Of a DNA stretch of 42,874 bases, positions 15,380 to 22,493 are shown piece after piece. Position numbers and translations under genes: made by a program. The number at the start of each line of letters is the position of its first letter. The stretch's first letter is position 1. Origin of the DNA: a virus; IMG/VR virus record IMGVR_UViG_3300042691_036017, positions 1 to 42,874 of that record. One strand, written 5' to 3'. The notes below the pieces were generated by a model. The model saw nothing but the letters and a program-made list of their open reading frames with translations. It made no database searches and was not told where the DNA came from.

Positions 15380-15394
15380 TAAAAACCACCAACC

Positions 15395-16012
15395 ATGAAC
15401 AAAGTTTTATTAATATTTTTAATGTTATTATCAGTCAATGTTTTTTCACAAAATATTGTTAATGCTAAAATAACACAAATAACATCATCATATATTGATG
15501 TTACGTTATATCCCTCAATTTATGAAACTTCTGTATTATCCAATGTTGTATTTACTCTAAAATGGGAAAATAAACAAAATATATCTTTTGGTGAGCCGCA
15601 ATTAGATAATTCATTAATTGTTAAAAAATCAGGACCGGTTTTAACAAATGACACTTGGAAATATCAAATATTTTGCGGATTTAGTTTTGTTATTACAAAT
15701 ATTGGTCAACCAATTATAATTCGCATACCAAAATCCGGAAACGCTAATTTAATAGTAGCAACAGATGAATTTGTTAAAAATATTATGGTAAATGGTGATT
15801 ATTATGTCTCAATTGGTGGACAAGATGTTACGGGTGAAATTTTGGAAGGAAAGTCCATTGAGTTTGAAGAAACTAATCAACATAAAATGTATTTCGACCA
15901 GAGATTTAATAGATTTTTATTTGAGGTAAATGGTGTTTTTTTAACAACTTTAGGTCAGTACATTGATGTTCAAGATAAAACAAATTTAATTTTAGTTAAA
16001 AAAGTTAACTAG
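15395..16012 (+). CDS. Exported beta-rich protein
   Basis: 205 residues. Signal peptide MNKVLLIFLMLLSVNVFSQ, then a cohesin-like or Ig-like beta sandwich (residues 20-150, ending DYYVSIGGQDVTGEI) of the kind found in secreted Bacteroidetes proteins. The last 40 residues (MYFDQRFNRFLFEVNGVFL) form a separate beta segment. It forms an operon with the exported protein at 14633. Function unknown. Confidence 0.65.
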   Translation: MNKVLLIFLMLLSVNVFSQNIVNAKITQITSSYIDVTLYPSIYETSVLSNVVFTLKWENKQNISFGEPQLDNSLIVKKSGPVLTNDTWKYQIFCGFSFVITNIGQPIIIRIPKSGNANLIVATDEFVKNIMVNGDYYVSIGGQDVTGEILEGKSIEFEETNQHKMYFDQRFNRFLFEVNGVFLTTLGQYIDVQDKTNLILVKKVN

Positions 16013-16015
16013 TAT

Positions 16016-16046
16016 TTGTAGCAATCACTTTTTTGTATTATCTTCG
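16016..16046 (+). promoter_or_regulatory. Host-type promoter for the PspC-like gene
   Basis: TTG at 16016-16018, 20 bases, then TATCTTCG at 16039-16046; one mismatch to TANNTTTG. The gene begins 16 bases later. Confidence 0.5.
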
Positions 16047-16061
16047 CACAAAATAAAAACA

Positions 16062-16244
16062 ATGAAAGATAAACTTTATAGAACAGATAATTGTATAGTT
16101 GGTGGTGTTTGTAGTGGATTGGGTGAATACTTTAATATCGATGAAAATATTATCAGGGTTGCATTTTTCTTAGCAATCTTCACACCCTTTCCAATCATTA
16201 TCACATACCTTTTTATGTGGATGCTAGTTCCAAATCAAAGATAA
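16062..16244 (+). CDS. PspC-domain membrane protein
   Basis: 60 residues, a minimal PspC domain: MKDKLYRTDNCIVGGVCSGL, GEYFNIDENIIR and a transmembrane helix ending YLFMWMLVPNQR. In bacteria PspC relates to membrane stress responses and can bind the PspA or toxin partners; here it is a single stand-alone domain. The phage may use it to support membrane integrity during infection. It has its own host-type promoter. The end overlaps the convergent gene by ten bases. Confidence 0.8.
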   Translation: MKDKLYRTDNCIVGGVCSGLGEYFNIDENIIRVAFFLAIFTPFPIIITYLFMWMLVPNQR

Positions 16245-16855
16245 GTTAATAAACTTTGAGCTTCTTTTTGTAATTTAACTTTAAAGTCTTCTTTAAAGTT
16301 ATCATTTTCACTTAATTCTACCGGTACTTCGGTAAATGACCAATCTAAAGCTAGTGTTGCAACTAGATTCTTATCTTTATCAAAGATTGGAACAACAGCA
16401 TGTGAATTTGTACCATGAGAACGAATAACTGATTTGGTTGCTAAATCATTAACATCATCATAGACCGAATAAAAAAATCCATTATTCTCAAGGGCTTGGT
16501 GATAATACCAAGAAAAATTACTAACTAAAATATTCTGATATTTTTGTGCTATTGGTTCAAGACCATCGGTCATTCTTTCATATGTCATAGATGATTTTTG
16601 CATTGAGGAGTTTGTGTAAAAATTACCACCGTTATGAAATTGCGTTATTGTAATTCTATCAGCATCATAATTTCTTTTAATTTCTTTTAAAGAGAAGTGA
16701 ATAATTTCGTCTTTTGCAAATTGTTCGGTTAAATCTTTTTTAGATTTTCTTTCTTTCCGCAAATCCATAATTTTTTTAAAATAACCAGCGGTTATTAATG
16801 CAACTGATATTGAAGTAAAAGCTGTTATTAATGATGTAATTATAGTCGTTCCCAT
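16235..16855 (-). CDS. Membrane-anchored GAF-like protein
   Basis: 206 residues. A single N-terminal transmembrane helix (residues 4-25, ITSLITAFTSISVALITAGY) is followed by a basic coiled stretch (KKIMDLRKERKSKKDL), and a cytosolic GAF/PAS-like domain from about 60 with DADRITITQFHNGGNFY and SHAVVPIFDKDKNLVATLAL. From memory such proteins recur in large myoviruses as unassigned membrane sensors. No ligand can be inferred. An ATATTTATA motif precedes the start. Confidence 0.65.
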   Translation of the reverse strand: MGTTIITSLITAFTSISVALITAGYFKKIMDLRKERKSKKDLTEQFAKDEIIHFSLKEIKRNYDADRITITQFHNGGNFYTNSSMQKSSMTYERMTDGLEPIAQKYQNILVSNFSWYYHQALENNGFFYSVYDDVNDLATKSVIRSHGTNSHAVVPIFDKDKNLVATLALDWSFTEVPVELSENDNFKEDFKVKLQKEAQSLLTYL

Positions 16856-16870
16856 TCACAAATCTTTTAA

Positions 16871-16879
16871 TATAAATAT
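16871..16879 (-). promoter_or_regulatory. ATATTTATA promoter-like motif
   Basis: Minus-strand ATATTTATA 16 bases before the GAF-like gene. Confidence 0.45.
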
Positions 16880-16903
16880 ATTAAAAATGTAAATAGAAAA
16901 AAA

Positions 16904-16926
16904 AAATACCATCGAATGATGGTATT
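16904..16926 (-). terminator. Rho-independent terminator after the lipoprotein gene
   Basis: Perfect stem AAATACCATC/GATGGTATTT with a 4-base loop, followed on the minus strand by a run of T residues; it lies 22 bases after the lipoprotein stop codon. Confidence 0.8.
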
Positions 16927-16947
16927 TATAAAACTTTTTTATTTAAT

Positions 16948-17121
16948 TTAGTTTTTTGTTGTGTCTACCGCTGTTGTGTCAACAGAAACCATTGTGGTAT
17001 CAGCAACCATAGCAGAATCAACAGAAACCGCAGTAGTGTCTACAGTAGCGGTTTCTTCTGTTGTTACAGGAGTTCCGCATGATGCTAAAACTACTAAAGA
17101 ACCAAGAACAATTTTTTTCAT
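16948..17121 (-). CDS. Small Thr/Val-rich lipoprotein
   Basis: 57 residues. Signal peptide with lipobox LASC (MKKIVLGSLVVLASCGTPVT, lipidated Cys at 15), then a low-complexity mature part of VDTTAVSVD and ADTTMVSVDTT type repeats. The mature chain is only 42 residues and lacks a folded domain, similar to short host lipoproteins. It has its own promoter and terminator, so it is a separate unit. A phage lipoprotein could act in superinfection exclusion at the envelope, but nothing here proves that. Confidence 0.75.
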   Translation of the reverse strand: MKKIVLGSLVVLASCGTPVTTEETATVDTTAVSVDSAMVADTTMVSVDTTAVDTTKN

Positions 17122-17149
17122 TTTTTGTTTTTTTATATGTTTATTTGTA

Positions 17150-17180
17150 CAATAATTATCAAAAAAGATGAAAAAGTCAA
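17150..17180 (-). promoter_or_regulatory. Host-type promoter for the lipoprotein gene
   Basis: Minus strand: TTG at 17180-17178, 19 bases, then TAATTATTG ending at 17150. A weaker match to TANNTTTG than others in the window. Confidence 0.4.
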
Positions 17181-17208
17181 ATATTTTAAAAATTTTATTT
17201 TATTTGTG

Positions 17209-17217
17209 ATATTTATA
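17209..17217 (+). promoter_or_regulatory. ATATTTATA promoter-like motif
   Basis: ATATTTATA followed by GTAAAA, 15 bases before the tagged protein gene at 17233. Confidence 0.5.
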
Positions 17218-17232
17218 GTAAAATAATTCATT

Positions 17233-17565
17233 ATGAGTAAAATTGTTAAACTTAAAGAAAGAGATTTAACTGAGATAGTTAAACGTGCTTTAATCGGTAA
17301 AATGTTTATAGAAGAACAAAAAAAGGAAAAGATTGAAATACCGCAAAATTGTTTTGGCGGTCCAAAAACAGGTTTAGGTGGTTTAATTTTATTTACAACA
17401 ATGTTGCAAAAAGAAGCGGATAATGGCGATATGAATAGTGAAAAATTAATTGCTGATATGAAAACCTTTTTAAAAGGTATGAATAGAGCAAACCCCGAAA
17501 TGATTGCAACGTTATTAAAAAAATATAATAAAGAAAAGTACCTGCCTTGGGTGGGTTGTTTTTAA
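17233..17565 (+). CDS. Tagged small phage protein
   Basis: 110 residues. The N-terminus MSKIVKLKERDLTEIVKRAL is a basic amphipathic helix of the tag family, ending IGKMFIEE-QKK with an I-x-E site before the mature part. The remainder is helical (GLGGLILFTTMLQKEAD, NPEMIATLLKKYNKEKYLPW). By analogy with T4 internal proteins it may be packaged in the head and trimmed by the prohead protease. The gene stands alone between an ATATTTATA motif and a strong terminator. Confidence 0.65.
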   Translation: MSKIVKLKERDLTEIVKRALIGKMFIEEQKKEKIEIPQNCFGGPKTGLGGLILFTTMLQKEADNGDMNSEKLIADMKTFLKGMNRANPEMIATLLKKYNKEKYLPWVGCF

Positions 17566-17601
17566 TATTCTAATCCCGTCGAATTCGAGGGGTTTAAAAG
17601 C

Positions 17602-17629
17602 AAAAAGGGTTCACAAAGGAACCCTTTTT
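17602..17629. terminator. Bidirectional terminator between tagged gene and tmRNA
   Basis: Eleven-bp perfect stem AAAAAGGGTTC/GAACCCTTTTT with loop ACAAAG. It has T runs on both strands, so it can end the rightward gene and the leftward tmRNA transcript, whose 3' end is four bases away. Confidence 0.9.
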
Positions 17630-17632
17630 AAT

Positions 17633-18007
17633 TGGTGGAGATGGAGGGTTTCGAAACCCTCGTCTTCCGCTGTCAACCTAAAGAGACTACACGCTTAGAA
17701 CAACATTAGTTCTTAATGTTTCGAAATATCAAGTTTCACTATATACCAACTTGCAAAGGTTTTCTTTGGTTAATTTTAAGTATCAACCACACTTTTTTTG
17801 GAATTTCTGTTGCTAGGTAAATTCCCAAATTACCCCTTGTAGGTGTTAGCCTTAGGCTACAGCTACTTCTTCAGTCTTGATGAGACCCAAAACTGACATC
17901 TTGTCTAAAACGTTGCCGTTTACTTGTTTGAACCATTTTAACAAGGTTGATTCACCCTTGACGTGCCTATTTAACCTAATCATCGGAATCAAATCCAACT
18001 CATCCCC
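17633..18007 (-). ncRNA. ssrA: Transfer-messenger RNA (tmRNA)
   Basis: 375 nt including an encoded CCA. The tRNA-like ends pair as GGGGATG/CATCTCC with the third base pair G-U, the alanine identity element, and discriminator A. The 5' part has the conserved TTGGATTTGATT, and the T-arm is GAGGG-TTTCGAAA-CCCTC. The message part begins after GTAAAC and probably encodes GNVLDKMSVLGLIKTEEVAV followed by A, stop TAA (17917-17852). The tag is longer than usual and ends VAVA instead of ALAA. It rescues stalled ribosomes and marks products for proteolysis. It has its own promoter and terminator and lies next to a peptidase and a Clp-type unfoldase. Confidence 0.88.
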
Positions 18008-18012
18008 ATATA

Positions 18013-18024
18013 TTTTCAAAGAAC
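18013..18024 (-). promoter_or_regulatory. boxA-like element in tmRNA leader
   Basis: Minus-strand GTTCTTTGAAAA five bases before the mature tmRNA 5' end, same core as the elements at 2034 and 3348. Confidence 0.45.
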
Positions 18025-18028
18025 AATG

Positions 18029-18058
18029 CAAAGATAAGAACAAATTTTAAACTGACAA
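18029..18058 (-). promoter_or_regulatory. Host-type promoter for tmRNA
   Basis: Minus strand: CTTG, then TCAGTTTAAAA, and TATCTTTG at 18036-18029; 19-20 bases after TTG. The AGTTTRAA part also occurs in the tRNA promoters at 1724, 3096 and 41755. Confidence 0.75.
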
Positions 18059-18080
18059 GTACCAACCTAAAAATAAATAT

Positions 18081-18111
18081 TTGCATAATAACAAAAGACT
18101 TTGTATATTTG
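18081..18111 (+). promoter_or_regulatory. Host-type promoter for the M20-type peptidase gene
   Basis: TTG at 18081-18083, 20 bases, TATATTTG at 18104-18111; start codon 22 bases later. Confidence 0.65.
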
Positions 18112-18132
18112 TGGTATAAAATATAAAAAAAA

Positions 18133-18954
18133 ATGAATAATTTTGAATTTTTAAAGGAAGTACTATCGGTACCAAGTTCTTCATATAAAGAACATTTAAT
18201 GATTGAGTTTTTGGAAAAATGGTTGACTGAAAATAATATCCCCCATTATACGGATGATTTTGGAAATGTATATGCAACAAAAAAAACGAACTTAAAGGAA
18301 GGTGAGTTTTTTCCTTGCGTAGTGTCACACACCGATACCGTACATGATATTAGTAATATTAATATTTTAGAAAAGCAACTTCCGGATTCAGATAATATTA
18401 TTAAATTAGCTCTAACGTCTGTAAATGATGATGGAATACCTAACGGTATTGGTGGTGATGATAAATGTGGTGTTTATATTTGTCTTAGACTTTTAAAAGA
18501 TTTACCGAATGTAAAAGCGGCGTTTTTTGTTAGTGAAGAAATTGGTTGTAGGGGTTCATTAAATGCTGACCCAAATTTCTTTAAAGATGTTGGTTATGCG
18601 ATTCAGTTTGATGCACCAGAAAACTGGATGGTTACATATACGTGTATGGGCGTGGAATTATTTGATATGAAATCAGAATTTTTTGATAAATGTCATAATG
18701 TTCTTACCGAAAACTTTAACCATAAAAAAGATTATCTTAAACATCCATATACAGATGTTTACGCATTAAGAAAGAAATTTGACTTTGCTTGCATTAATAT
18801 TTCATGTGGATATTACAATTATCACAGACCAAATGAATATGTTGTAGTTGATGATGTTGAGAACGCATATGATGTTGGAGTAAAGATGATTAGTGATTTG
18901 GGATGTTGTAGTTATATTTTTAATAAATCAAAAAAAACAAAATTTATGTTATAA
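18133..18954 (+). CDS. M20-family metallopeptidase (peptidase T-like)
   Basis: 273 residues. Dizinc aminopeptidase signatures in order: VVSHTDTVHD (metal-binding His and the Asp two residues later, about 66), GIGGDDKCGVY (bridging Asp, about 113), VSEEIGCRGS (catalytic Glu pair, about 140), FDAP (about 162) and a final His in YNYHRPNEYVVVDD (about 238). Family members have about 350-410 residues with an inserted dimerisation domain; here the central part is very short, so it is likely a monomeric compact form. It would release amino acids from small peptides in the cytosol. It has a host-type promoter and is convergent with the Clp gene, sharing a terminator. Confidence 0.85.
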   Translation: MNNFEFLKEVLSVPSSSYKEHLMIEFLEKWLTENNIPHYTDDFGNVYATKKTNLKEGEFFPCVVSHTDTVHDISNINILEKQLPDSDNIIKLALTSVNDDGIPNGIGGDDKCGVYICLRLLKDLPNVKAAFFVSEEIGCRGSLNADPNFFKDVGYAIQFDAPENWMVTYTCMGVELFDMKSEFFDKCHNVLTENFNHKKDYLKHPYTDVYALRKKFDFACINISCGYYNYHRPNEYVVVDDVENAYDVGVKMISDLGCCSYIFNKSKKTKFML

Positions 18955-18956
18955 AG

Positions 18957-18983
18957 AAAAGGGGGAAACTTATTTCCCCTTTT
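18957..18983. terminator. Bidirectional terminator between peptidase and Clp genes
   Basis: Stem AAAAGGGG-AAA/TTT-CCCCTTTT with a short loop, overlapping the last codons of the Clp gene. A-run and T-run flanks allow termination in both directions. Confidence 0.8.
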
Positions 18984-21156
18984 CAATTTTAACCTTATCT
19001 TTTACGAATTTTAATTTATACTTTTTCATCTCAATCATCTCACCCTTTAGAATTTCCTCGGATATAAAATCTTCCACATATTCTTGTATTGCTCGTTTTA
19101 ATGGTCTTGCACCAAACTGAGGGTCAAATCCAACTTTAGCGATGTGCTCGACCAATGAATTATCATATTTGATAAAATATTTTAATTTATTTAATCTTTC
19201 TACCAATCTATCCAATTCAATCTTAACAATTTCCTTGACATCATCTTCTTTTAATGTATTAAAGACAACAACCTCATCAATTCTATTTAAGAATTCTGGA
19301 GCAAAGAAATTCTTCATTTCTTTTTGAATTATATCTCGTTTAGCTTCTTCATTAGCAAATGAGTTTTTACCGAAGCCAATTCCAGAACCAAAATCTTGTA
19401 TTTTTTTAACACCAAGATTTGATGTTAAAATAATTAATGAGTTTCTAAAGTTTATTTTTCTACCTAAACTATCAGTTATAAAACCTTCGTCTAAAACCCT
19501 CAATAAGATTGAGAATATTTCTTTATTTGCTTTTTCAACCTCATCAAATAAAATAACCGAATATGGTTTGTTTTTTACTTGTTCGGTTAATTGACCACCT
19601 TTATCATAACCAACATAACCGGGGGGAGCACCAACCAATCTAGATACGCTATGTTTTTCTTGATATTCTGACATATCAATTCTAATTAAGTTATCTTCGC
19701 TACCAAAGATTTCTTTCGCCATCTGTTTAGCTAAATGAGTTTTACCAACACCACTATTACCAAGCAATATGAACGCACCAATCGGTCTATTTGGGTCTCT
19801 AATACCTAATCTATTTCTGCGAATAGCTTTCGCCATTTTTGTAATTGCTTCTTGTTGACCAACAACTTTTTCACCCACATTCTTTTCCAAATTCAATAAA
19901 TTCTTTGTATCGTCAGTGTTTAATTTGTTAATTGGTATTTTTGTCATTGTTGATACAACATCATAAACCAATTCAGTTGTAACTTCTTTTCTTTTGGTTA
20001 AAAGAGTTTCTTCAAATTTCTTTTTTTCTTCATTAAGTTTATCGACAATCTTTTTTTCTTTATCCCTTAATTCCGCAGCTTTCTCATAATCCTGTTGTTT
20101 TACAACGATTAATTTTTCTTCCTTAATTTTATGTGCTTCATCTTTAAGGTGGTTAATAATTTCCGGTAATTCAATATCTACTTGACTTCTAGCACCAACT
20201 TCATCAATAATGTCAAATGCTTTATCGGGAAATTCTCTGTCAGTTATATATCTATCAGCAAGGTTTACACATAAATCTAAAACCTCATCATTGTAACTTA
20301 CTCGATGATAAAATTCATATTTATCTTTAACGTTTTTTAAAATTTCTAATGTTTCTTCTTTTGAGGGTGAATCAACAACAACTTTTTGAAATCTTCGTTC
20401 TAATGCACCATCTTTTTCAAAATTTTCACGATATTCATCTAGCGTTGTTGCACCGATACATTGAATTTCTCCTCTTGCTAATGCTGGTTTAAAGATGTTT
20501 GACGCATCTAATGACCCAGATGAATTACCAGCACCAACTAATGTATGAATTTCATCAATAAAGACAATTATATCGGGGTTATTTTGTAATTCTTCAAGAA
20601 TAACTTTAAGACGTTCTTCAAATTGACCTCTATATTTTGTCCCAGCAACAATAGATGTTAAATCAAGTAGTACAATTCTTTTATTTTCAAGGTTTCTTGG
20701 ACATTCACCTAGATAAATTTTCATAGCAAGACCTTCAACTATGGCAGTTTTACCACAATTATGTGAAGATATGCCATTTGTTAAATATTTTCTTTCCTCA
20801 TCTAATACTTCTAAATCAAAAGTATCGTGAACCCCAATATATTCTTTTTCAATAACATCATGTAATTGATTATCGTCATACCAAACTAAATCTCCAATAT
20901 TAATATTCTTTAATGATAACCAATATGTGTTATTCTGTTCTTCAACTAAATTATTTGCACAATCAAAAGATGTCTCAACTAAATGGGATTCTGAACCAGA
21001 AAGCTCAACGTTATTTGATAATGTTATTTTATAACACTCTTTTTTTGTTTTTTTAAACAAATTACCAATTAATTTGTAACCAGATGGGGTCTTTACTTTA
21101 TAAGTTCCCCCGTTTTTTTCAACATCGTTAAAAAAATCTTCAATTTTTATTTTCAT
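18970..21156 (-). CDS. C-terminal intein half fused to ClpC-like unfoldase body
   Basis: 728 residues. Residues 1-133 are the C-terminal intein fragment (see 20758-21156), ending NGISSHN; Cys134 is the +1 extein residue and starts CGKTAIVEGLA, the rest of the D1 Walker A motif. The body follows ClpC: Walker B VFIDEIHTL, a middle domain with a UVR-like QQDYEKAAELRDKE, D2 Walker A GNSGVGKTHL, Walker B VILFDEVEKA, and an IGF loop (GSGIGFG) of the type that docks ClpP. It lacks the start of D1, which is encoded by the preceding gene. ATP-driven unfolding would require trans-splicing. ATG follows the upstream stop by six bases in the same frame. Stop overlaps a terminator. Confidence 0.88.
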   Translation of the reverse strand: MKIKIEDFFNDVEKNGGTYKVKTPSGYKLIGNLFKKTKKECYKITLSNNVELSGSESHLVETSFDCANNLVEEQNNTYWLSLKNINIGDLVWYDDNQLHDVIEKEYIGVHDTFDLEVLDEERKYLTNGISSHNCGKTAIVEGLAMKIYLGECPRNLENKRIVLLDLTSIVAGTKYRGQFEERLKVILEELQNNPDIIVFIDEIHTLVGAGNSSGSLDASNIFKPALARGEIQCIGATTLDEYRENFEKDGALERRFQKVVVDSPSKEETLEILKNVKDKYEFYHRVSYNDEVLDLCVNLADRYITDREFPDKAFDIIDEVGARSQVDIELPEIINHLKDEAHKIKEEKLIVVKQQDYEKAAELRDKEKKIVDKLNEEKKKFEETLLTKRKEVTTELVYDVVSTMTKIPINKLNTDDTKNLLNLEKNVGEKVVGQQEAITKMAKAIRRNRLGIRDPNRPIGAFILLGNSGVGKTHLAKQMAKEIFGSEDNLIRIDMSEYQEKHSVSRLVGAPPGYVGYDKGGQLTEQVKNKPYSVILFDEVEKANKEIFSILLRVLDEGFITDSLGRKINFRNSLIILTSNLGVKKIQDFGSGIGFGKNSFANEEAKRDIIQKEMKNFFAPEFLNRIDEVVVFNTLKEDDVKEIVKIELDRLVERLNKLKYFIKYDNSLVEHIAKVGFDPQFGARPLKRAIQEYVEDFISEEILKGEMIEMKKYKLKFVKDKVKIEKGK
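20758..21156 (-). other. Split mini-intein, C-terminal fragment
   Basis: 133 residues. It begins MKIKIEDFFNDVEKNGG, contains a block-B-like NNVELSGSESHLVET with the conserved His, and ends with blocks F and G (GVHDTFDLEV, YLTNGISSHN followed by Cys). The penultimate His, final Asn and Cys+1 needed for splicing are all present. No homing endonuclease domain is inserted. Confidence 0.85.
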
Positions 21157-21162
21157 TTTAAA

Positions 21163-21456
21163 TTATAATATTTCAATATTATGCGTATTAACATCAGAAA
21201 TTTTTTCAACCTCTATGTACGTATCACCAAGTACACACCCCGGTTCACCAATTATAATTGGATTATTTTTCTTTCTTCTAGATAAGATTTGAGCAATTCT
21301 GTTAATTTCATTTTCTCTACCAATAACAGGGTCAAGTTTTCCTTGTTCTGCCATTTTTATCAAATCTTTACTAAAATTATCTAAAACCGGTGTTGAACCA
21401 TCTTTTGTTTTTTCGGAACCAGATTTTTGGTTGCTATTTTCTTCAAATTCTATCAT
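21163..21456 (-). CDS. ClpC-like D1 N-terminal segment fused to N-terminal intein half
   Basis: 97 residues. Residues 1-73 are the start of a ClpC/ClpB D1 module: [30 protein letters not shown], then [15 protein letters not shown], the first part of Walker A. Residues 74-97 are an intein N-terminus, [10 protein letters not shown]..., with the nucleophilic Cys and GDT block A. The frame stops at TAA. The usual Clp N-terminal substrate-binding domain (about 150 residues) is absent and the upstream bases offer no alternative start for it. Joined to the next gene the extein reads GEPG-CGKT. Confidence 0.88.
   Translation of the reverse strand: MIEFEENSNQKSGSEKTKDGSTPVLDNFSKDLIKMAEQGKLDPVIGRENEINRIAQILSRRKKNNPIIIGEPGCVLGDTYIEVEKISDVNTHNIEIL
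21166..21237 (-). other. Split mini-intein, N-terminal fragment
   Basis: 24 residues from [10 protein letters not shown] to the stop codon. The length is close to the roughly 25-residue N-fragments of atypical split inteins such as AceL-TerL. The six bases after the stop are in frame with the C-terminal fragment, so the split can be explained by one nonsense codon plus reinitiation. Confidence 0.82.
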
Positions 21457-21544
21457 GATTTTATTTTAAAAATAAAATGTGGTTATTTAAAATAAATAGT
21501 TCAGAAAAAACTAAAAAGTTTTCATCTCTATTGAAAAAATTTGT

Positions 21545-21552
21545 TATATTTG
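21545..21552 (+). promoter_or_regulatory. Probable -7 element for the CAP-domain gene
   Basis: TATATTTG 20 bases before the start codon; the -33 region (TTTTCA) is a weak match. Confidence 0.4.
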
Positions 21553-21572
21553 CAGAATAAAACAAAACAACC

Positions 21573-22133
21573 ATGAAAAAGTTAATCATTATTCTAAGTT
21601 TATTTCCGAGTATTGTTTGTTCTCAAACAAGATTGGATACGCTCATTTTAAATGAGGTGAATAAATATCGAGCGGAAAATGGTTTAAATCTTTTAACGTT
21701 CACTGCGCAAGGTCAATGTGTTGCTGAAAACCAAAAAGACTATATGTTGCTAACTGGTTGTGTTAATCATGAACAAATTGAGGATGTTGATGATTTTGAT
21801 GTTGAACCAGATTTTGCAAAAAGAAATTTTAAGTGTGGAATTGATACATTGGATACCAAAACAGTTTACATGGAAGTTCTTGTTGCTGTGTTGGACACAA
21901 CAAATGCTTCATTAGAGGATATTGCAATTAAAGCTGTAAATGGTTGGAAAAGTTCAGAGGGACATAACTTCGCAATCTTATTACCAATGATTAACTATGT
22001 TGGTGTTTCTAGCGGTACTAACCATAAACTAGTTGAATACTACGAAGACCTTTACACGGGTGAACTTACTATGGTTGTTACAGAACAAAAATATTGGTTT
22101 GTATCTTTAAATGCTTATAATATTTATTATTAA
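21573..22133 (+). CDS. Exported CAP/SCP-domain protein
   Basis: 186 residues. Signal peptide MKKLIIILSLFPSIVCS, then a CAP (SCP/PR1-like) domain: ILNEVNKYRAENGLNLLTF at about 27, CVNHEQ near 67 and the AVNGWKSSEGHNFAIL motif near 131. CAP proteins are secreted and in some bacteria act as peptidases, toxins or sterol-binding proteins; the metal-like His residues (NHEQ, SEGHN) are present. It could act on the cell envelope or outside the cell. It is followed by a lipoprotein gene with a separate promoter. Confidence 0.75.
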   Translation: MKKLIIILSLFPSIVCSQTRLDTLILNEVNKYRAENGLNLLTFTAQGQCVAENQKDYMLLTGCVNHEQIEDVDDFDVEPDFAKRNFKCGIDTLDTKTVYMEVLVAVLDTTNASLEDIAIKAVNGWKSSEGHNFAILLPMINYVGVSSGTNHKLVEYYEDLYTGELTMVVTEQKYWFVSLNAYNIYY

Positions 22134-22150
22134 GAAAATATCATAAAAAC

Positions 22151-22181
22151 TTGCACAAGGATTTTTTTATATGTATCTTTG
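22151..22181 (+). promoter_or_regulatory. Host-type promoter for the lipoprotein gene
   Basis: TTG at 22151-22153, 20 bases, TATCTTTG at 22174-22181; start codon 36 bases later. Confidence 0.7.
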
Positions 22182-22217
22182 TGATGTTCTTAAATTAATA
22201 ATTAAAAACAAAACAAA

Positions 22218-22493
22218 ATGAAAAAAACATTTTTTTCCGTGTCAGTAATTATTGGTCTTATGACATCGTGTAATAATCAGAATAATCGGCAAGAAATCCA
22301 ACAAACTGAACCGATTGTTGGGGTAAAGGAAATTAGAGCCGATACTTCATTTACTATTAATGAAGAAACTGGTGAACCAATGATGGTAATTGAGGAAAAA
22401 GTCGTAATTGTAAAGCGAGATACTTTCCATAGTATGGACGAAAAAACCGGATTTTTTAATATGGTTGTTGTTGAAACAATAATTTCTGAATAA
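22218..22493 (+). CDS. Small lipoprotein
   Basis: 91 residues. Lipobox in MKKTFFSVSVIIGLMTSCNN with Cys at 18, followed by a polar Asn/Gln linker and two related segments, INEETGEPMMVIEEKVVIVK and MDEKTGFFNMVVVETII, which look like an internal duplication. No family was recognised. It ends exactly where the convergent tagged gene ends (adjacent stop codons). Confidence 0.7.
   Translation: MKKTFFSVSVIIGLMTSCNNQNNRQEIQQTEPIVGVKEIRADTSFTINEETGEPMMVIEEKVVIVKRDTFHSMDEKTGFFNMVVVETIISE

Noticed and set aside
16961-17155. A 64-codon Ser/Thr/Val-rich plus-strand frame.
   Set aside because: It lies opposite the lipoprotein gene at 16948-17121, which has a lipobox, promoter and terminator.
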